DNA of 64,000 bases from Gorsachius magnificus (GCA_034008185.1 CM067085.1:56898602-56962601); one strand, 5' to 3'; counted from the stretch's first letter, positions 1-11,500 are shown. Translations and numbers: made by a program. Notes: generated from the sequence alone by a model not told the origin.

Positions 1-92
1 CTGTGAGGGACCCTTAAAAACTCTTTCCACATCGTATGGCTGAAGTGCAGGGTAGACCCTGTTTTGCCTTAGTAGATCTGCAGCTACTACAT

Positions 93-352
93 CTACAGTT
101 CCAAGACAATCTTCTCATCCATCATTCGCTGCTCCTCACGAATCCATTGCTCCACAGCCTCCATCTCCTGCTGCTGGGCGGCGCAGAGGAGCGGCAGATT
201 GTGGGGCCTGCAGCACTGCTGGGCCTCCTTGTGCCGGTGGAAGAGCTCCTGCTTCAGCCCACGGTGCTCGCTGTGCGGCTGCAGGCGCTGGCTGTAGAGG
301 TTCTTCTCGGTGAGGTGCTGGATCTCCAGCAGGCCCTGCATGATCTCGAACA
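93..352 (-). CDS. 3'-terminal coding exon of an unidentified coiled-coil-like protein
   Basis: On the minus strand an acceptor (TTCAG, AG at 354-353) is followed by 86 codons ending in TAG at 95-93. Reading begins with two bases (TG) that complete a codon from the previous exon. The peptide starts [13 protein letters not shown] and ends [10 protein letters not shown]. It is rich in Glu, Gln, Lys, Arg and Leu, as in an alpha-helical or coiled-coil C-terminus. Third codon positions are mostly G or C although the flanking DNA is AT-rich, which is strong evidence of coding constraint. No AATAAA occurs in the 92 bases between the stop and the window edge, so the 3' UTR would continue outside. I do not recognise the family. 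The composition would suit a ciliary or cytoskeletal coiled-coil protein, but that is inference. A weak donor-like GTAG overlaps the stop, so a non-terminal exon is not fully excluded. Confidence 0.75.
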
Positions 353-353
353 C

Positions 354-725
354 TGAATTTTAGGGAATTGTTTTAAAACACTTTGCTTAGAAAAATTAAT
401 AACTTTTTAATTTTTAGAATCTGCATGAACGCAATTAAATGATAATTTTAAGAATTTAAATACAGCAAAGAAGCATCAACGACACTATCAAATTATAAAT
501 AAAGATCATTTATTTTGTTTCAACCTTTAGAGTGAAAATTATTTTCTTATTAAAAAAATATCAAAGAGCTTTTACTATTTTTCTGGATTTTTAAAGAAGT
601 AATGAGCAGTAAACTCAAGCAATTATTCATATACATTATTAAATTTCACTGTTAAACAAATGCATACTATGAAGAGGAAGAGACATCAATTCACAGAGGA
701 AACTTTGGGCCGATTTCATACTCAC
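354..725 (-). other. Presumed intron of the left-edge gene
   Basis: AT-rich sequence with A and T runs and no open coding frame, between the exons at 93-352 and 726-807. Nothing else was recognised in it. Confidence 0.4.
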
Positions 726-807
726 TGAATTCTCCTTCAGTGTGATGCCTGAATAATTTTATGCACAGCATTTCAAATAAAGGTAGACTTTTCTTGATAT
801 TATTTGA
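726..807 (-). CDS. Probable penultimate exon of the same left-edge gene
   Basis: On the minus strand this 82-base segment has a strong donor (GTGAGTATG, GT at 725-724) and a moderate acceptor (ACTCATAG, AG at 809-808). It reads 27 codons in one frame and leaves one base (A), exactly what the exon at 93-352 needs (A plus TG gives ATG). The acceptor AG forms part of an in-frame TAG, so the frame closes right at the proposed boundary. The peptide contains LFEMLCIKLFRHH and ends TEGEF, followed by the terminal exon's FEIMQ. The intron between them would be 373 bases. Support is splice sites plus phase only. No homologue was recognised. Confidence 0.45.
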
Positions 808-1062
808 CTATGAGTTTAATTGAAATGCTTCTTATACCATCTTGTGCGTTAATTCAACCAGCCAAACCCCCTTACGTGCTCCTGGATGATACAGAATTAG
901 ATTGCTTATCACATTTTAAACATATATACTGACACTAAAGAATTTGTACTGCTTTTACCAAATCACTACTTCAGAGTTTGCAGCCGTCTTTATCCCCAAC
1001 AACAATTACTACAGAAAAGGCAGATTTAATGAAATGCTGCTCTTTAAAACCAAGAAACAAGG

Positions 1063-1161
1063 TCAAACATCCAAGGCGAAACTGTCCAGATCCTTTGGAG
1101 AGGGAGGAGGAGAGACGCCTTCCAAGTTTTCTGTCAAGTGCTTTATTATGTCTGATAGTAC
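1063..1161 (-). CDS. Candidate exon of the left-edge gene
   Basis: On the minus strand a good acceptor (TTATCTTTCAG, AG at 1163-1162) opens 32 codons ending in TGA at 1065-1063. The peptide begins VLSDIIKHLTENLEG and continues with a PPPSP motif. It could be an alternative terminal exon. It could also be an internal exon ending at 1069 with a weak GTTTGA donor, which would be in phase with the exon at 726-807. The plus strand here is also open in two frames, so the open frame is weak evidence on its own. No protein family was recognised. Confidence 0.3.
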   Translation of the reverse strand, partial: VLSDIIKHLTENLEGVSPPPSPKDLDSFALDV

Positions 1162-1430
1162 CTGAAAGATAATCAGAGTGGCAACATGTTTTCTTTATTA
1201 TATTTATTTCCTAGTTAACATATTGTTATTACCACTTAGAATTTGGCATGTTAAACTCTACATTAACAGGAAACAAAAAACGCAATAAAATGTCATCCAG
1301 TGCAAAATCTTAGGAATTAACACACAACCCTATTATTTTCTAATAAAAATATCGCATTCATTTTACTTCCAGTTCCTACTTTCCTGCTATTTCAGGTGCA
1401 TCTGTGCAAGAGGATGCCAACTGCTCTCAC

Positions 1431-1473
1431 CCCGGCAGAGGCGTAAGTTCGAAGCCAGACAGCTGTGGAGCTG
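1431..1473 (-). CDS. Weak candidate small exon of the left-edge gene
   Basis: This is a 43-base minus-strand segment between a pyrimidine-rich acceptor (GTTGTTCCCCCAG) and a good donor (GTGAGAG). It takes one base from the previous exon and ends in phase 0, matching the candidate exons at 3658-3743 and 1063-1161. The same locus carries an equally good acceptor and GTAAGT donor on the plus strand (1396-1442). Chance splice motifs are therefore a serious alternative. Confidence 0.2.
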
Positions 1474-2039
1474 CTGGGGGAACAACAGAAAACACAGCAG
1501 GGTTCACAGCACCCCTCATAAGGATTTTACAGTAGCTGAGAAGGAGAAGAATGGTTTCAAAGGCATGCAGCCTTCATCAAGACAATGACACAAAATGTCC
1601 CCCTAAAATGAGATAATTTTTAAAAGATGAATACTCCACAATCTGCAGGTGAGTTTGGTCTGCTTGCTGGCAAGGGGTGGTTCAGAGATGGTGGAAATAT
1701 AGAAGGCGGTGGCAGAATCGGGAATCTCTGAGATGCCTCGACAGAAGCAGAAGCCAGAAAGCAGAAGAGAATAGAACTGTTGTTTTCTGAACTTACTAAT
1801 GGCTCTGAAAAAAATCATGGTCTGAGAGACCACAGATACCAAAGCACAAGTGTCTTCTGCTGAGGACACTGCATTAGCATGAGGAACTTCAGTCTAAGGG
1901 GCATGATTTGGAAATCTCCTGGTGCTAGTATGACTCTGGGCAATTCTAATAACCCTGAGAAGAAGAGGGAGTTTTCCAAGTAAAACAGGGAAACTTTCTA
2001 TCTGGCCTCATTTAGCAATTAAGCGGAAATTTATACCAC

Positions 2040-3110
2040 CACCAGAAATTAGTGCCAGCTTGGATTCAAGTGATCATGGCCTGCTTGCAAAAACAAATGT
2101 TATTAAAATGAAGTCCAGCCTTCATAATGTAAACAAATCATTAAAATTCTGAAAACAGTTATGATCCATTTAATAAAAACATCCTGAAGTCCTTCAAAAG
2201 GTCAATGTATGGTATGATCAAGAAAGAAGCCTATACCGCCTAAAAGTATATCAGAGCCAAAGAAACTTCATCTGACCTACAGAAAAACTGTAAACAGTTG
2301 TATGAAAAGCAAATGGAATGAAGGGAAGTAAATGGTAAAGAGTATGCATGGGGGTAGAAACTGAGAATAATATTAAGGGAAGCGAAGGACAGAAAAAAAA
2401 TCAGTATCTAGCGGGAGTCAGAACAGTAAAAAGGGCTATTCTAATGAATATTATGAATAAAAGTAATTCCAGTTATAGGATTAGTGCACTTTGAGATGGA
2501 AATGGAAATCCTTCCAAGTAGAAAAGGCAGTAGAACCCAGTAACTGTGGCAGGTCTACACCTGGAAAAAAGCCGGACGACATGGCCATACCATAGAAGGA
2601 CAAAGCACTTCTCATTCCAGTATTAACTCAGGACATACATTAGAAAAATGCTACTAAGCCTGATCCTTAAAAGCCAGAACCTCCAAATAAATCCCAAATG
2701 CCCTCAGGACTGGCATGGCTTGGGTCATGCCGGCATGCATAGGGCACACGGCACAGTGCAGTCAGCACAGGGCTGCCAGGCTGCCAGCGGTGCTGGGAAA
2801 AATAATGGGACAGCTGATAAGGGACCCAATTAATAAATTGAGGAAGGGTAATATAAATAATGCCAATCAAGTAGGGTGTACTGGTAATAGATCCTGTCAA
2901 ACCAAATTGACGTCTTCTTTTAATGAGATTATGAGCTTGGTTGATAAAGGTAATAGTGTTGTTGTAATGGATGTCTGTTCTGCATTTGAATCAGTACCAC
3001 GTAACATTTTAATTAAGAAACCAGAATAATATAAAGTGCACATAATAAACATGCAGTGCATTAACAACTAGCTAACGGGTGGTTCTCGACGCATAATTGT
3101 GTGCTTTCCA
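2040..3110 (+). mobile_element. Old, decayed CR1/L3-type LINE remnant (endonuclease tail and RT)
   Basis: Translated plus-strand fragments match, in order, the CR1 protein seen intact at 31.8-34.4 kb. Near 2060 there is an SDHGL motif like the SDHALVE catalytic motif of the endonuclease. At about 2790-3030 an open stretch reads GKIMGQLI and later SSFNEIMSLVDKGNSVVVMDV and AFESVPRNIL. These align with CR1's [23 protein letters not shown] and [10 protein letters not shown]. At about 3060-3105, after a stop, INN*LTGGSRRIIV aligns with [14 protein letters not shown]. Stops and frameshifts are frequent, so this is an ancient dead copy. The family could be CR1 or the related L3. The boundaries are approximate. 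Confidence 0.6.
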
Positions 3111-3657
3111 AATGAGGTGCTCTAATCCCAGAATCTATGGCTTGGTCAGTGCAACAGCTCTCATTAATTGCTGCATATGGTCCTTCCTGGCCTTCTGATC
3201 TCTGTATCATAGTATTTGGAAAATGTTTTTAGACTTCAGATAGTTGGAGAAATTATTTACAGAGGACTGTGCTCTTTCTGTCTCAGATGTCATTACTGTG
3301 CAGAGCTTTTTTTTTTTTTTTCCAAGAAGTTGAGTATTCTCTGATTCCTGTTGTTTAAACTGCATTATCCTGAGTCCTGGGAGATTTGTGATGTACATTA
3401 CCTGCTGATTCTAACAGCAGAGGATCCAGTTTTTTATTCTTCCAGCCTTTGTTCTGCAGATCATTTTATGTCACAGTTATGCAAACTGGACCATCAGATG
3501 ATGTTGTGGAAATAGAAACGAGAACCTGGAAGGAGGCAAGTAGACTGGGACAGAGGATGTGAGCACTGCCCTCTAGGACTGATCTGCCTCCAGCATGATT
3601 TCTCCATGTTCCCTTTGATCTTGATGGTTTACCACCTATCTTGACACCTGTACTCAC

Positions 3658-3743
3658 CATTTTTCTCTGAACTCCTGCCAGTCTGGATTCTTCAGCATCT
3701 CAGTGTTCAGCATCTCAGTCCTCTCACAGACATTTCTGATTTG
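3658..3743 (-). CDS. Candidate exon of the left-edge gene
   Basis: On the minus strand a very strong donor (ATG then GTGAGTACAG, GT at 3657-3656) ends an open frame of about 28 codons. The peptide contains EMLNTEMLKNPDWQEFREK, a charged helical segment. An in-frame TGA lies just upstream, and acceptor AGs occur between it and the frame (exon start 3743 or 3747). The exon leaves a two-base overhang. If it is real, an old LINE insertion occupies the intron between it and the exon at 1431-1473. No homologue was recognised. Confidence 0.3.
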
Positions 3744-3861
3744 CTCCCTTGGTCAGGAGCCAAGAAATCCTTTCTCCTCTTGCCAGCCTGCGGCACCCTG
3801 CGTGGGGATGTCAGTAACAGGAGCATCATTAGGGCAGGAGCGTTAGTGTTGGTTTAGTTAC

Positions 3862-3936
3862 CAATGCTAGAGGTTTGGTGTTGGTAGCTTCCCACATCAT
3901 AACTATGGGATCATTGCTGGCCACCAGAACATACGC
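3862..3936 (-). CDS. Weak candidate exon of the left-edge gene
   Basis: This is a 75-base minus-strand segment between a TTTTTTAG acceptor and a GTAACT donor. It is open for 25 codons, phase 0 to phase 0. Its phase is compatible with the candidates at 3658-3743 and 4050-4101, but the implied introns are only about 113-118 bases. Evidence is splice motifs and phase only. Confidence 0.18.
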
Positions 3937-4049
3937 CTAAAAAACCCACAAATGCTAGATTGGTTGTTGCAGAGATTACAGCCTTCACCTTGCTTTAGAA
4001 GTGTGAGAGAGAAATTAGTGCTGAACAGAGCACAGGCTCTGCTGGTTAC

Positions 4050-4101
4050 CGAGAAACGCAGGTAAAAGGGCGAGTTGTATTCTTTTCCTCCATAGAAAAA
4101 T
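4050..4101 (-). CDS. Weak candidate exon of the left-edge gene
   Basis: This is a 52-base minus-strand segment after a TATTCTACACCAG acceptor and before a GTAACC donor. In the frame compatible with the exon at 3862-3936 it reads FFYGGKEYNSPFYLRFS. A second frame is also open. It is offered only as the upstream end of a phase-consistent chain. Confidence 0.18.
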
Positions 4102-4444
4102 CTGGTGTAGAATATAAAAAGAATGCAACAGAGAAGAATGAGTGAGAAATGATGGTGTGGCTAATTTTTCTCTGTTAGTTTTGTTTTGTCTTGTTTTAGG
4201 CAGTGACCCTTATTGTACAACATTACACTAACCATGAAAGGTATTGAATGCAGACAGCTTTTACACAGTTATTTTGATACTGTACAATATCCTTAATAGC
4301 ATATTCATTTAGAATTTGATTGATGTAAAGTCATTTCATCTTCTGGCTGGATGTTTTCAGATTATGAGTATGAATCTGAATCTGTTATTATGGCAATCCT
4401 TTAAACATACCCCAGCCTTCTGTTTCTCCATTTCTGAAGTCTTT

Positions 4445-4490
4445 TATATATATATATAAACACACACACACACATATACATATACATATT
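4445..4490. repeat. Compound (TA)n(CA)n microsatellite
   Basis: An alternating TA run passes into a CA run and then CATATA units. It is visible directly and likely polymorphic. Confidence 0.9.
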
Positions 4491-7400
4491 GATAAATACA
4501 CATATAGCCTTACAGACTCGGTACCTGAGCAGTCCTACAGACTTCAAAAAAAATACACAAGTAGCAAAGTTCACGGCAGAACTGACTCTTTTGTCTCCAG
4601 CTAAAGCAATATAGCAGATAGACAAGGATATATGGCAAGTCTTCTGAATATGTAGGAAGTCTTCATTACAACTACAGCATGTGAAACTCTACAGTAAAAT
4701 ATAAGTGCTGTCACTTAATGTGGTGCCACGAAAAGTGGTTATGAAACTGGAATGTACATTGCTGTAAAAGGCATTAAATACCTGCCACTTTTCACTGAAA
4801 TACAATTTACAGTATTTCGCTGCAATAAAAATCATCAGCCCAGGATTTCTAAAAGATAAGTAGTAATTCTACCTCAGTGTTTGAGTGTCCAACTCAGATC
4901 TCCTTTATGGTGGCTGATTTGCAGAGGCATTTCTGGAAATCTGAAGTCATTTCTAGCTAGGCATCTAAAAGCTGGAATACCCCAAACCACAGCTTATCTT
5001 CATAAATGTTGTCCTTAAGGACTGTGGCAAAAATTAAGCACAGTGTGAAAGTTTAATTTTCTGAATGAAAGCATAAATCATAACTGGAGGCAGTTGCTTA
5101 ATTAGAGCTGTGCAAATAAATGACTTTTCAATGTTCTGGCAGTTCCAAGAAATCCAGAAGTCATTTCAGGTCAAACAAAATGGTTCATTTAACCCTTTGA
5201 CAGTCTTTTATGTATTTTATTGCCTTTTTAAGCATTCCTTAAGCATTTGCCTCTGAAACTAAAAGACATATTGAAAGACATTTTTTAATCAAAATAAGGA
5301 AAACATGATCTGAAATTGCTTAAAACCAGAAAATACACACATTCCATTAGTGACTGAAAATTAAGTTTTGAACTTTTAGTCTAAGTTCATATTTTCCTAA
5401 TGTAAAAATTCAGAAAAGCTGGAACAAGTTTATGACCATGTCATTGTCACCAATACTTTTTCTCTGTCAAAACCCCAGGTTTGCCCACTTCCAGCTATGA
5501 GCACTTGGGGCAGGATGGTGAGTGAGCCTGAACTGATGCCGGGATGAACCATGGCTTCTTCCACACACTTGCAGAAGGGAAGGTCATGGAGACTCATACC
5601 AGGCAAATAGATAACAAGAAATAAGTTGAACAAACAGCTTTTTTGGGAAGAAAACATGTAATTTTGAAAGTGAAATATTGAAAGTAATTAAAGAAAGAAA
5701 TGACAACAAGTTTTCGAATCCCTTAAAGTGTCAGTGGCATGGTCGGCTTTAGTGCATGTCCAGCCACCGCCCCTCCATCCTCAATCACTGGCAGAAAATG
5801 GCTGCAACCAAAAATGGTGTTTGACCTACTCAGTCATGGCTTTGTCTTGAAAACAAGTTGAGATAAAACGTGAATTTGAAACTGATTGGCAACCTCATTG
5901 CACCTGATGCAGAGAGTACTGGAAGTGGGAGTGAGGTCCCCAGCGCTCCACACTGAAGGTCCTCTCTCCTAGCAGGTGGGACAAGGACACCCAGGTCTGT
6001 GCCAAGACCCTCCTGGTGCACCCCGTCTTGCAGGGTCTAGACTTGCCTTTCAAACCTCTTCTTCCCATGTAAGTGCATTTCTGTTGGTGTCAACTATGAC
6101 TACTCTGTAAAGAATAAAATGGAAACAAGGCAGATTGTCAGACAAAAAATGAACAGATGGGGAGCCTATATTTAGAAAACAAACAAATAAAAAGGGTAGG
6201 GAAGGAGGTGCTTGCATGTGAGAGGAGAGATTTTTGTGATGTCTGGCTTAGCAGCTCTTGTTATTCCTGGGCAAATACAGTGGCCAGCTAATGTCAATTG
6301 CCCACACTGGATAAAATCTGGTTTTGAGATAAACGATAAATCTTACACATCCCAGAGACAACAATAATGCCTCCAGAGAAGGCCAAAGCAGGCAAGACTC
6401 ACGTGTGACCCCAGTAAACATCTTGTGATGAAACTGTTGGTTTAGAGCAGTCGCATTTCCAGGCTCAGTAGAACGTTTTACTGCCTCTTGGCTTCCCGAT
6501 GTGCTGGAGGAGGCAGGAGGAATTCCCAAATAACACGCTATTCATTTCTTCCTGACATCACAGTGCGATGTTTAGTGATCTATCAATCTCCTATTACAGA
6601 GCATTATTATATTCTACCCAGGCAGGCTTCCCCTTGCCTGTTATTTAGAGTGGACCTCTGTCCTCTGCTTCTCATAAAAAGGCTTAAAAGAAGCTGCAGT
6701 GCTATATTTAGAGCCAGCCCGCCTCCCAGCACCATCTTCACACATGAAAGCACAGTATGATTTGAAGAAAAGTGTTTTCATTTTAAACAGTTTCAGAATC
6801 AGAGTTACCAAAATGTGGTATCATTTTACACTATAACAACAGCACCAAGCCTGCTGCTCCTGCTGATGTTGGCTTATCTGGGTTTTTATACCTCCACTGG
6901 ACATGTTAAAAGTGAGGGGCTAATAGCCAGGCTTCTTGACATACAACTGTTGCTAAACTGAAAAGAAGGAAGAGAGGAAGAAAACCAGAATTAGAAAAAC
7001 AAGAAGTGCTCTGCTTGTGGAGAATTAGCAATTATGCACTGAGTTTCTGCTAACTACAGGGGCTTACTAGATATTTTTCCGATCAGTGGTGGTATATGAT
7101 TGACCTCACCTCCAAGAAAGTATGTTCCATCAGAAAAGCGGACACACTTTCACTGACTTTTAAATAACTCTGAACATTTTACAAAAAAATATGTGCATTG
7201 CTATAAATAGATGTCATACCTTTCTAACATTCAAAGGCTCAATTTTTAAGAGCATTTCACTTTTTTTTTCTCCCCAAATCAGCAGTTTCAAGGTCAAATT
7301 TTATTTCCTGTATACATTAAATGAACTCATTCCCTATCAACTAGTTCACTCATGGCTTCAGGGCTGACCAACATAATTCTATTTTCACCCTAATTCAGCA

Positions 7401-7959
7401 AACTTATTTTTCATATACTGAAGTCTCATTGACTTCAGTGGACACTAAGAATTACCTTAAATTATTAATGCATTTAAGTCATAGGCTGAAGTGAAACCCA
7501 AGTCAATCACAGGAGGACTATTGAGAGTCACTTGCATGAACCTCTCAGTTATGGAAGAATCAGTGCAAATCTGTGGATGTCATGGAAAAAACCCTTTTTT
7601 TTTCCCAGGTTGTTTTATAGGGGTGTTGGGTTTTTTTTCCATTTGGCAAAAGAATTACAGAGAAAAGCAAAAAGTGCCCTGAGAGATCAGGTCATGTAGC
7701 TAATTTTTTGAGATAGTCAATCAGTTTTGCAGAACAAAGAACTTTCAACAAAAATTAAATATACAGCCAAGAAGCAGCCAAAAAGCTGAAAGCTGAATTT
7801 GTGGTACGTGACAGAAATGTGATTTCTCAATATAAGGATAAATAAAATTTTAGAAAATTTCAGCATTTCTGAAATGTATCATTATCAACTAAATATATTT
7901 CGCATTTTCTGAAATCACAGATGTTGAATGTATACGCTTCAACAGCTAACACACAAACA

Positions 7960-7968
7960 ATTTTTTAC
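7960..7968. repeat. Possible target-site duplication, 3' side of CR1
   Basis: ATTTTTTAC occurs here and again at 8551-8559, bracketing the CR1 fragment exactly. The sequence is simple, so chance is possible. Confidence 0.45.
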
Positions 7969-8550
7969 TATAGAATCACAGAATCATAGAATCTTTTTAG
8001 TTGGAAAAGACCTTTAAGATCATCAAATCCAACCGTTAAACTAACACTGCCAAGTCCACCACTAAACAATGTCCCTAAGCACCTCATCCACCTGTCTTTT
8101 AAATCCCTCCAGGGATGGGGACTCAACCACCTCTCTGGGCAGCCCATTCCAGTGCTTGATAACCCTTCTGCTGAAGAAATTTTTCCTAATACCCAATTTA
8201 AAGTTCCCCTGGTGCAACTTGAGGCCATTTCCCCTTGTCCTATCACCCGTTACCAGGGAGAAGAGACCAACCCCCACCTCACTACAGGTAGTTGTAGAGA
8301 GCGATAAGGTCTCCCCTCAGCCTCCTCTTCTCCATGTTAAACCACCCCAGTTCCCTCAGATGCTCCTCATAAGACTTGTGCTCCAGATCCCTCACCAGCT
8401 TCAATGCCCTTCTCTGGACATGCTCCACCACCTCAATGTCTTTCTTGTAGTGGGGGGCCCAAAACTGAACACAGTATTCAAGGTGCAGCCTCACCAGTAC
8501 TGAGTACAGGGGGCCAACCACTTCCCTAGTCCTGCTGGCCACACTATTTC
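7969..8550 (-). mobile_element. CR1 LINE, 5'-truncated 3' end
   Basis: The plus strand begins AGAATCACAGAATCATAGAATC, the reverse complement of the CR1 3' tail repeat. The minus strand then encodes the CR1 C-terminal region in two frames. At 8282-8542 it reads [19 protein letters not shown] and an [14 protein letters not shown] segment. At 8062-8277 it reads [11 protein letters not shown] and [12 protein letters not shown] frameshift and stop lie near 8280. Only the region downstream of the RT core remains. The sequence is clearly distinct from the large CR1 at 31.8 kb, so a different subfamily is likely. A 9-bp direct repeat flanks it. Confidence 0.92.
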
Positions 8551-8559
8551 ATTTTTTAC
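8551..8559. repeat. Possible target-site duplication, 5' side of CR1
   Basis: Second copy of ATTTTTTAC, immediately beyond the 5'-truncated end of the CR1 at 7969-8550. Confidence 0.45.
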
Positions 8560-11500
8560 ACATTCACATGATAGCATTGAAATATAATTGCAAATTCATA
8601 TATCTTTACTACATCTAACTTGAAATTGCACCTAAAGGAATGACTGTGAAAGATTAATGGCACAAACACTTGTGTTAAGAATATGAAAAGAGATGTTCTT
8701 GCCTATATCCCATGTGCATATTTATATGGAGGATGCCATAAATATCCTTTGGAGATGCTGGCTTGTCTGCACAGGCTGCAGTACCCGGGCCACACAAAAT
8801 GGATTTACCTTACGTCCCATTCACTCCCTCTCCTCCCTACCTGTGCAACAAAAGCTGACGAGACCAGGAGTCTGTGCACCCTACTCCCAGATATTACAGT
8901 TGCTCCCCAGATTAGTGATTGTGATTGAGGTCTTGTGAAGAAACCATGAGGATAAATGGTCATAGCTGGAGAACACGAGCTCTTGTGCTCTTCGTGACCT
9001 TGAGACAGCAATGGTGAAATGCAACAGGAATTGCGCAGAAGTTATCCCATGTGGTGAGGTTTTTCCTGAGATGAACTTACATATGATCATGAAGAGCAAG
9101 ACAGACAGTCTTAGTTAGCTTGCAGTGTCAAGACTTCTTGATAACACAATCACAGTATAACACTCAGGGCCTTTGGCCACGACCTCTGATGAAATCTCAG
9201 TCTTCCTGCAGGTACATTTCTGGTGTATGCTGTCTGCCATTATCCAACATTTCACTGCCACAAAAGGAATCAGCAAGCTGACAAAGGCATAATTATAACA
9301 TTTGTAATTATAGCTATGTTCCAGGAAAACAGACACCAATGCTGACAGTGGCTGCCTGCTGTTGGGGTAACAGATTTTGTTCTCCTGCACCAGCTGAAGC
9401 CTTGAGCCCGGACATTGTCCCTGTCCTGTCTTGCCAGCTTTATCAACAGGAATCATCACCGACAGGAGTGTTGCCGAGCTCTGGAGAAGATGACTGCAAG
9501 GAATACTGCTCATGGCAATCAAGCCATTTTCAATCCATCATTATAAGCTGTTTTACTCTAAACCTCTTTAGATCTTCTCAAGGAAGGAACTTCTCACTCA
9601 TAGCATTTTTTTCCTCAAGATCCCTCAAGTTTCTGCATTCCCATAAGCATCCCTTCCCTGATAACCCATTTGCAGTTTGCTCAGCAGGTCCCTGCCCATG
9701 TCCCACTCACAGAGGTTTGGGCACACTGCTGCCACCTGCACCCCATGCTGCCCAAGGACCCCACAGCCAGCAGAGCAGCCTTGGGATTGCTGTCGGCTTT
9801 CTCTTCTAGACCTAATATTAGGAACTGTCGCTCTGGCCAGGGTAGGCTACTTTGAGAATTACCAGTGCAACAGAAGATGCTGCCTGATATAAACTCCAGG
9901 TGACCAACTGATTTGCCACCAAATTGAGCACCTTACAGGACACTCGGTGCTAAATAGCTGTTTGTAGTGGCCTCTCCAGAGCCTGCTGCTAGTGCATCAT
10001 CACAACTTTTGCCTTTGGTCTTTAATATTTCATGCTCAAAACCATTACACAAACTGGATCATGCTCCTGCTTTGCCCAGTGCTTACACTAAATCACAGTC
10101 TTCAAAGACCTGTGGCAACTGATGTATGGGAAATACAATGGGATCAACTGCTGACATGGACAGGGAGGTGATTACCCTCTTGGGGTGCAACCATGTGATG
10201 GGTGTACAGAGCAGTGACCCTGCTTTCTGTAGGATGAACATCTGCCCACCTGACTGTGTCATATGCACAGACTTTTCATGACATCTTCAGTTCTTTCCTC
10301 TTCCCCACTGATACAAGATGATGCAGGAGGATGTTAATCCTTGTTATATTGTATAACCTTTATTATAGACATTATGTTTATGTGCTATTTCAGTGTCCAA
10401 ACATGACAGCCTAAACCCCAAAATTTTCACAATTTTTACCTTTTACATGAAGAAAAAGAAATGGGCTGCTCAGCAACAGGCAGAGGTGAACTGTTCTGGT
10501 CATATGTTCACATTGCGAGCAGCAGCATTTTGTCCCAAACTCATTTTCCAAGGCATATATTCAGTCCCTCTATATTAGTCTTAATTTTAGCCTGCTGAAT
10601 CTAAACCAGATTCATGCGATAAAATTAAGGGACTAAAAAAAAAAGAGAAGTAGTAGGAAAACAACTTCAAGGCGTGTGTGATTTAACCTAAGCCATCTCC
10701 CACTTTAACTTACAACTTAATTTAGCTCCTAGACATGTAACATCAATTTGACCTTAATTAAACTCACTTATTCCTATTACACTTCACCTCTGCATTTGGC
10801 TTTGTTTTACAATGCAAGCTGATATGTTATAAAGAATAATTCCAATTATTCTCTGTGTGTGCTAATGGATTAAAAATGACATATGGCCTAGTAGAGGGTG
10901 TTTGGAGGAAAAGGGCCAGATATGGGGAATCTGGAAAAAACTCTCTCTATAGTTAAGCGCCGTTGTCTCTGCCAAGTTACAGAGCCCAGGCATGCTGCTC
11001 TGACTTTAAATGAGGGAAGCGACTGCTGCAAACTCAGATGTGTTCTTAGAAACAAAGTCGGAACATTCATCACGGTGGTAAACATCTGCCAAGCCTCATG
11101 TCTTCAGTTGGTCGCAGGACCAGGTCTGCGCTGGGCAGGCACATACCCAATGTTCTCGTTCAACCTGGTACCAAAACCCAGTGGCGTGCTTTTATGAGGT
11201 CCCTGCGGCTGTGCTGCTTTAACATACTGTAGATTACATGGCAGCAGAAGAGTTTCAATCTCCTCACCTACCAAAAAACTGACTAAATGCAGTGTCTGTT
11301 AGCAGCGCCAGATACATAGTGTACAGTCCATGAAACTTAATTTTTAAACTTTTAATAATATATTTTTACACTGATTTCCTCATTGGGTCTTCTGAAATAC
11401 AGTAACTCTGACATTGTCTTAGCTATAGAACACATCTTAATAACACAAGCAAATATAAATGGCTTTTAGAAAACCACCCCAAAGCAGCTTCTTTTGCATG

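Larger units (their letters stand above)
3111..7968. other. Non-coding stretch, apart from the weak exon candidates
   Basis: AT-rich DNA with short T runs (about 3307-3322 and 7260-7270) and a TA/CA microsatellite. No repeat family or convincing gene was recognised apart from the candidate exons at 3658-4101 described separately. Confidence 0.5.

Noticed and set aside
36..356. 106-codon plus-strand frame at the left edge
   Set aside because: It is antisense to the minus-strand coding exon and leucine-rich because of that exon's Gln/Glu codons.
985..1166. Plus-strand candidate terminal exon with acceptor TTTGCAG and an AATAAA near 1284
   Set aside because: Two plus frames and one minus frame are all open here, so openness is uninformative. 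No good donor was found. The minus-strand reading fits the neighbouring exon better.
1396..1442. Plus-strand 47-base segment with a strong acceptor and a GTAAGT donor
   Set aside because: No partner exon was identified on the plus strand, and the same locus has competing minus-strand signals.
1434..1536. Longer minus-strand reading through to an acceptor at 1536
   Set aside because: It ends with a two-base overhang that puts the next candidate exon out of frame.
9339..9809. 156-codon plus-strand frame
   Set aside because: No domain, no coding composition and overlapping open frames. Probably chance.
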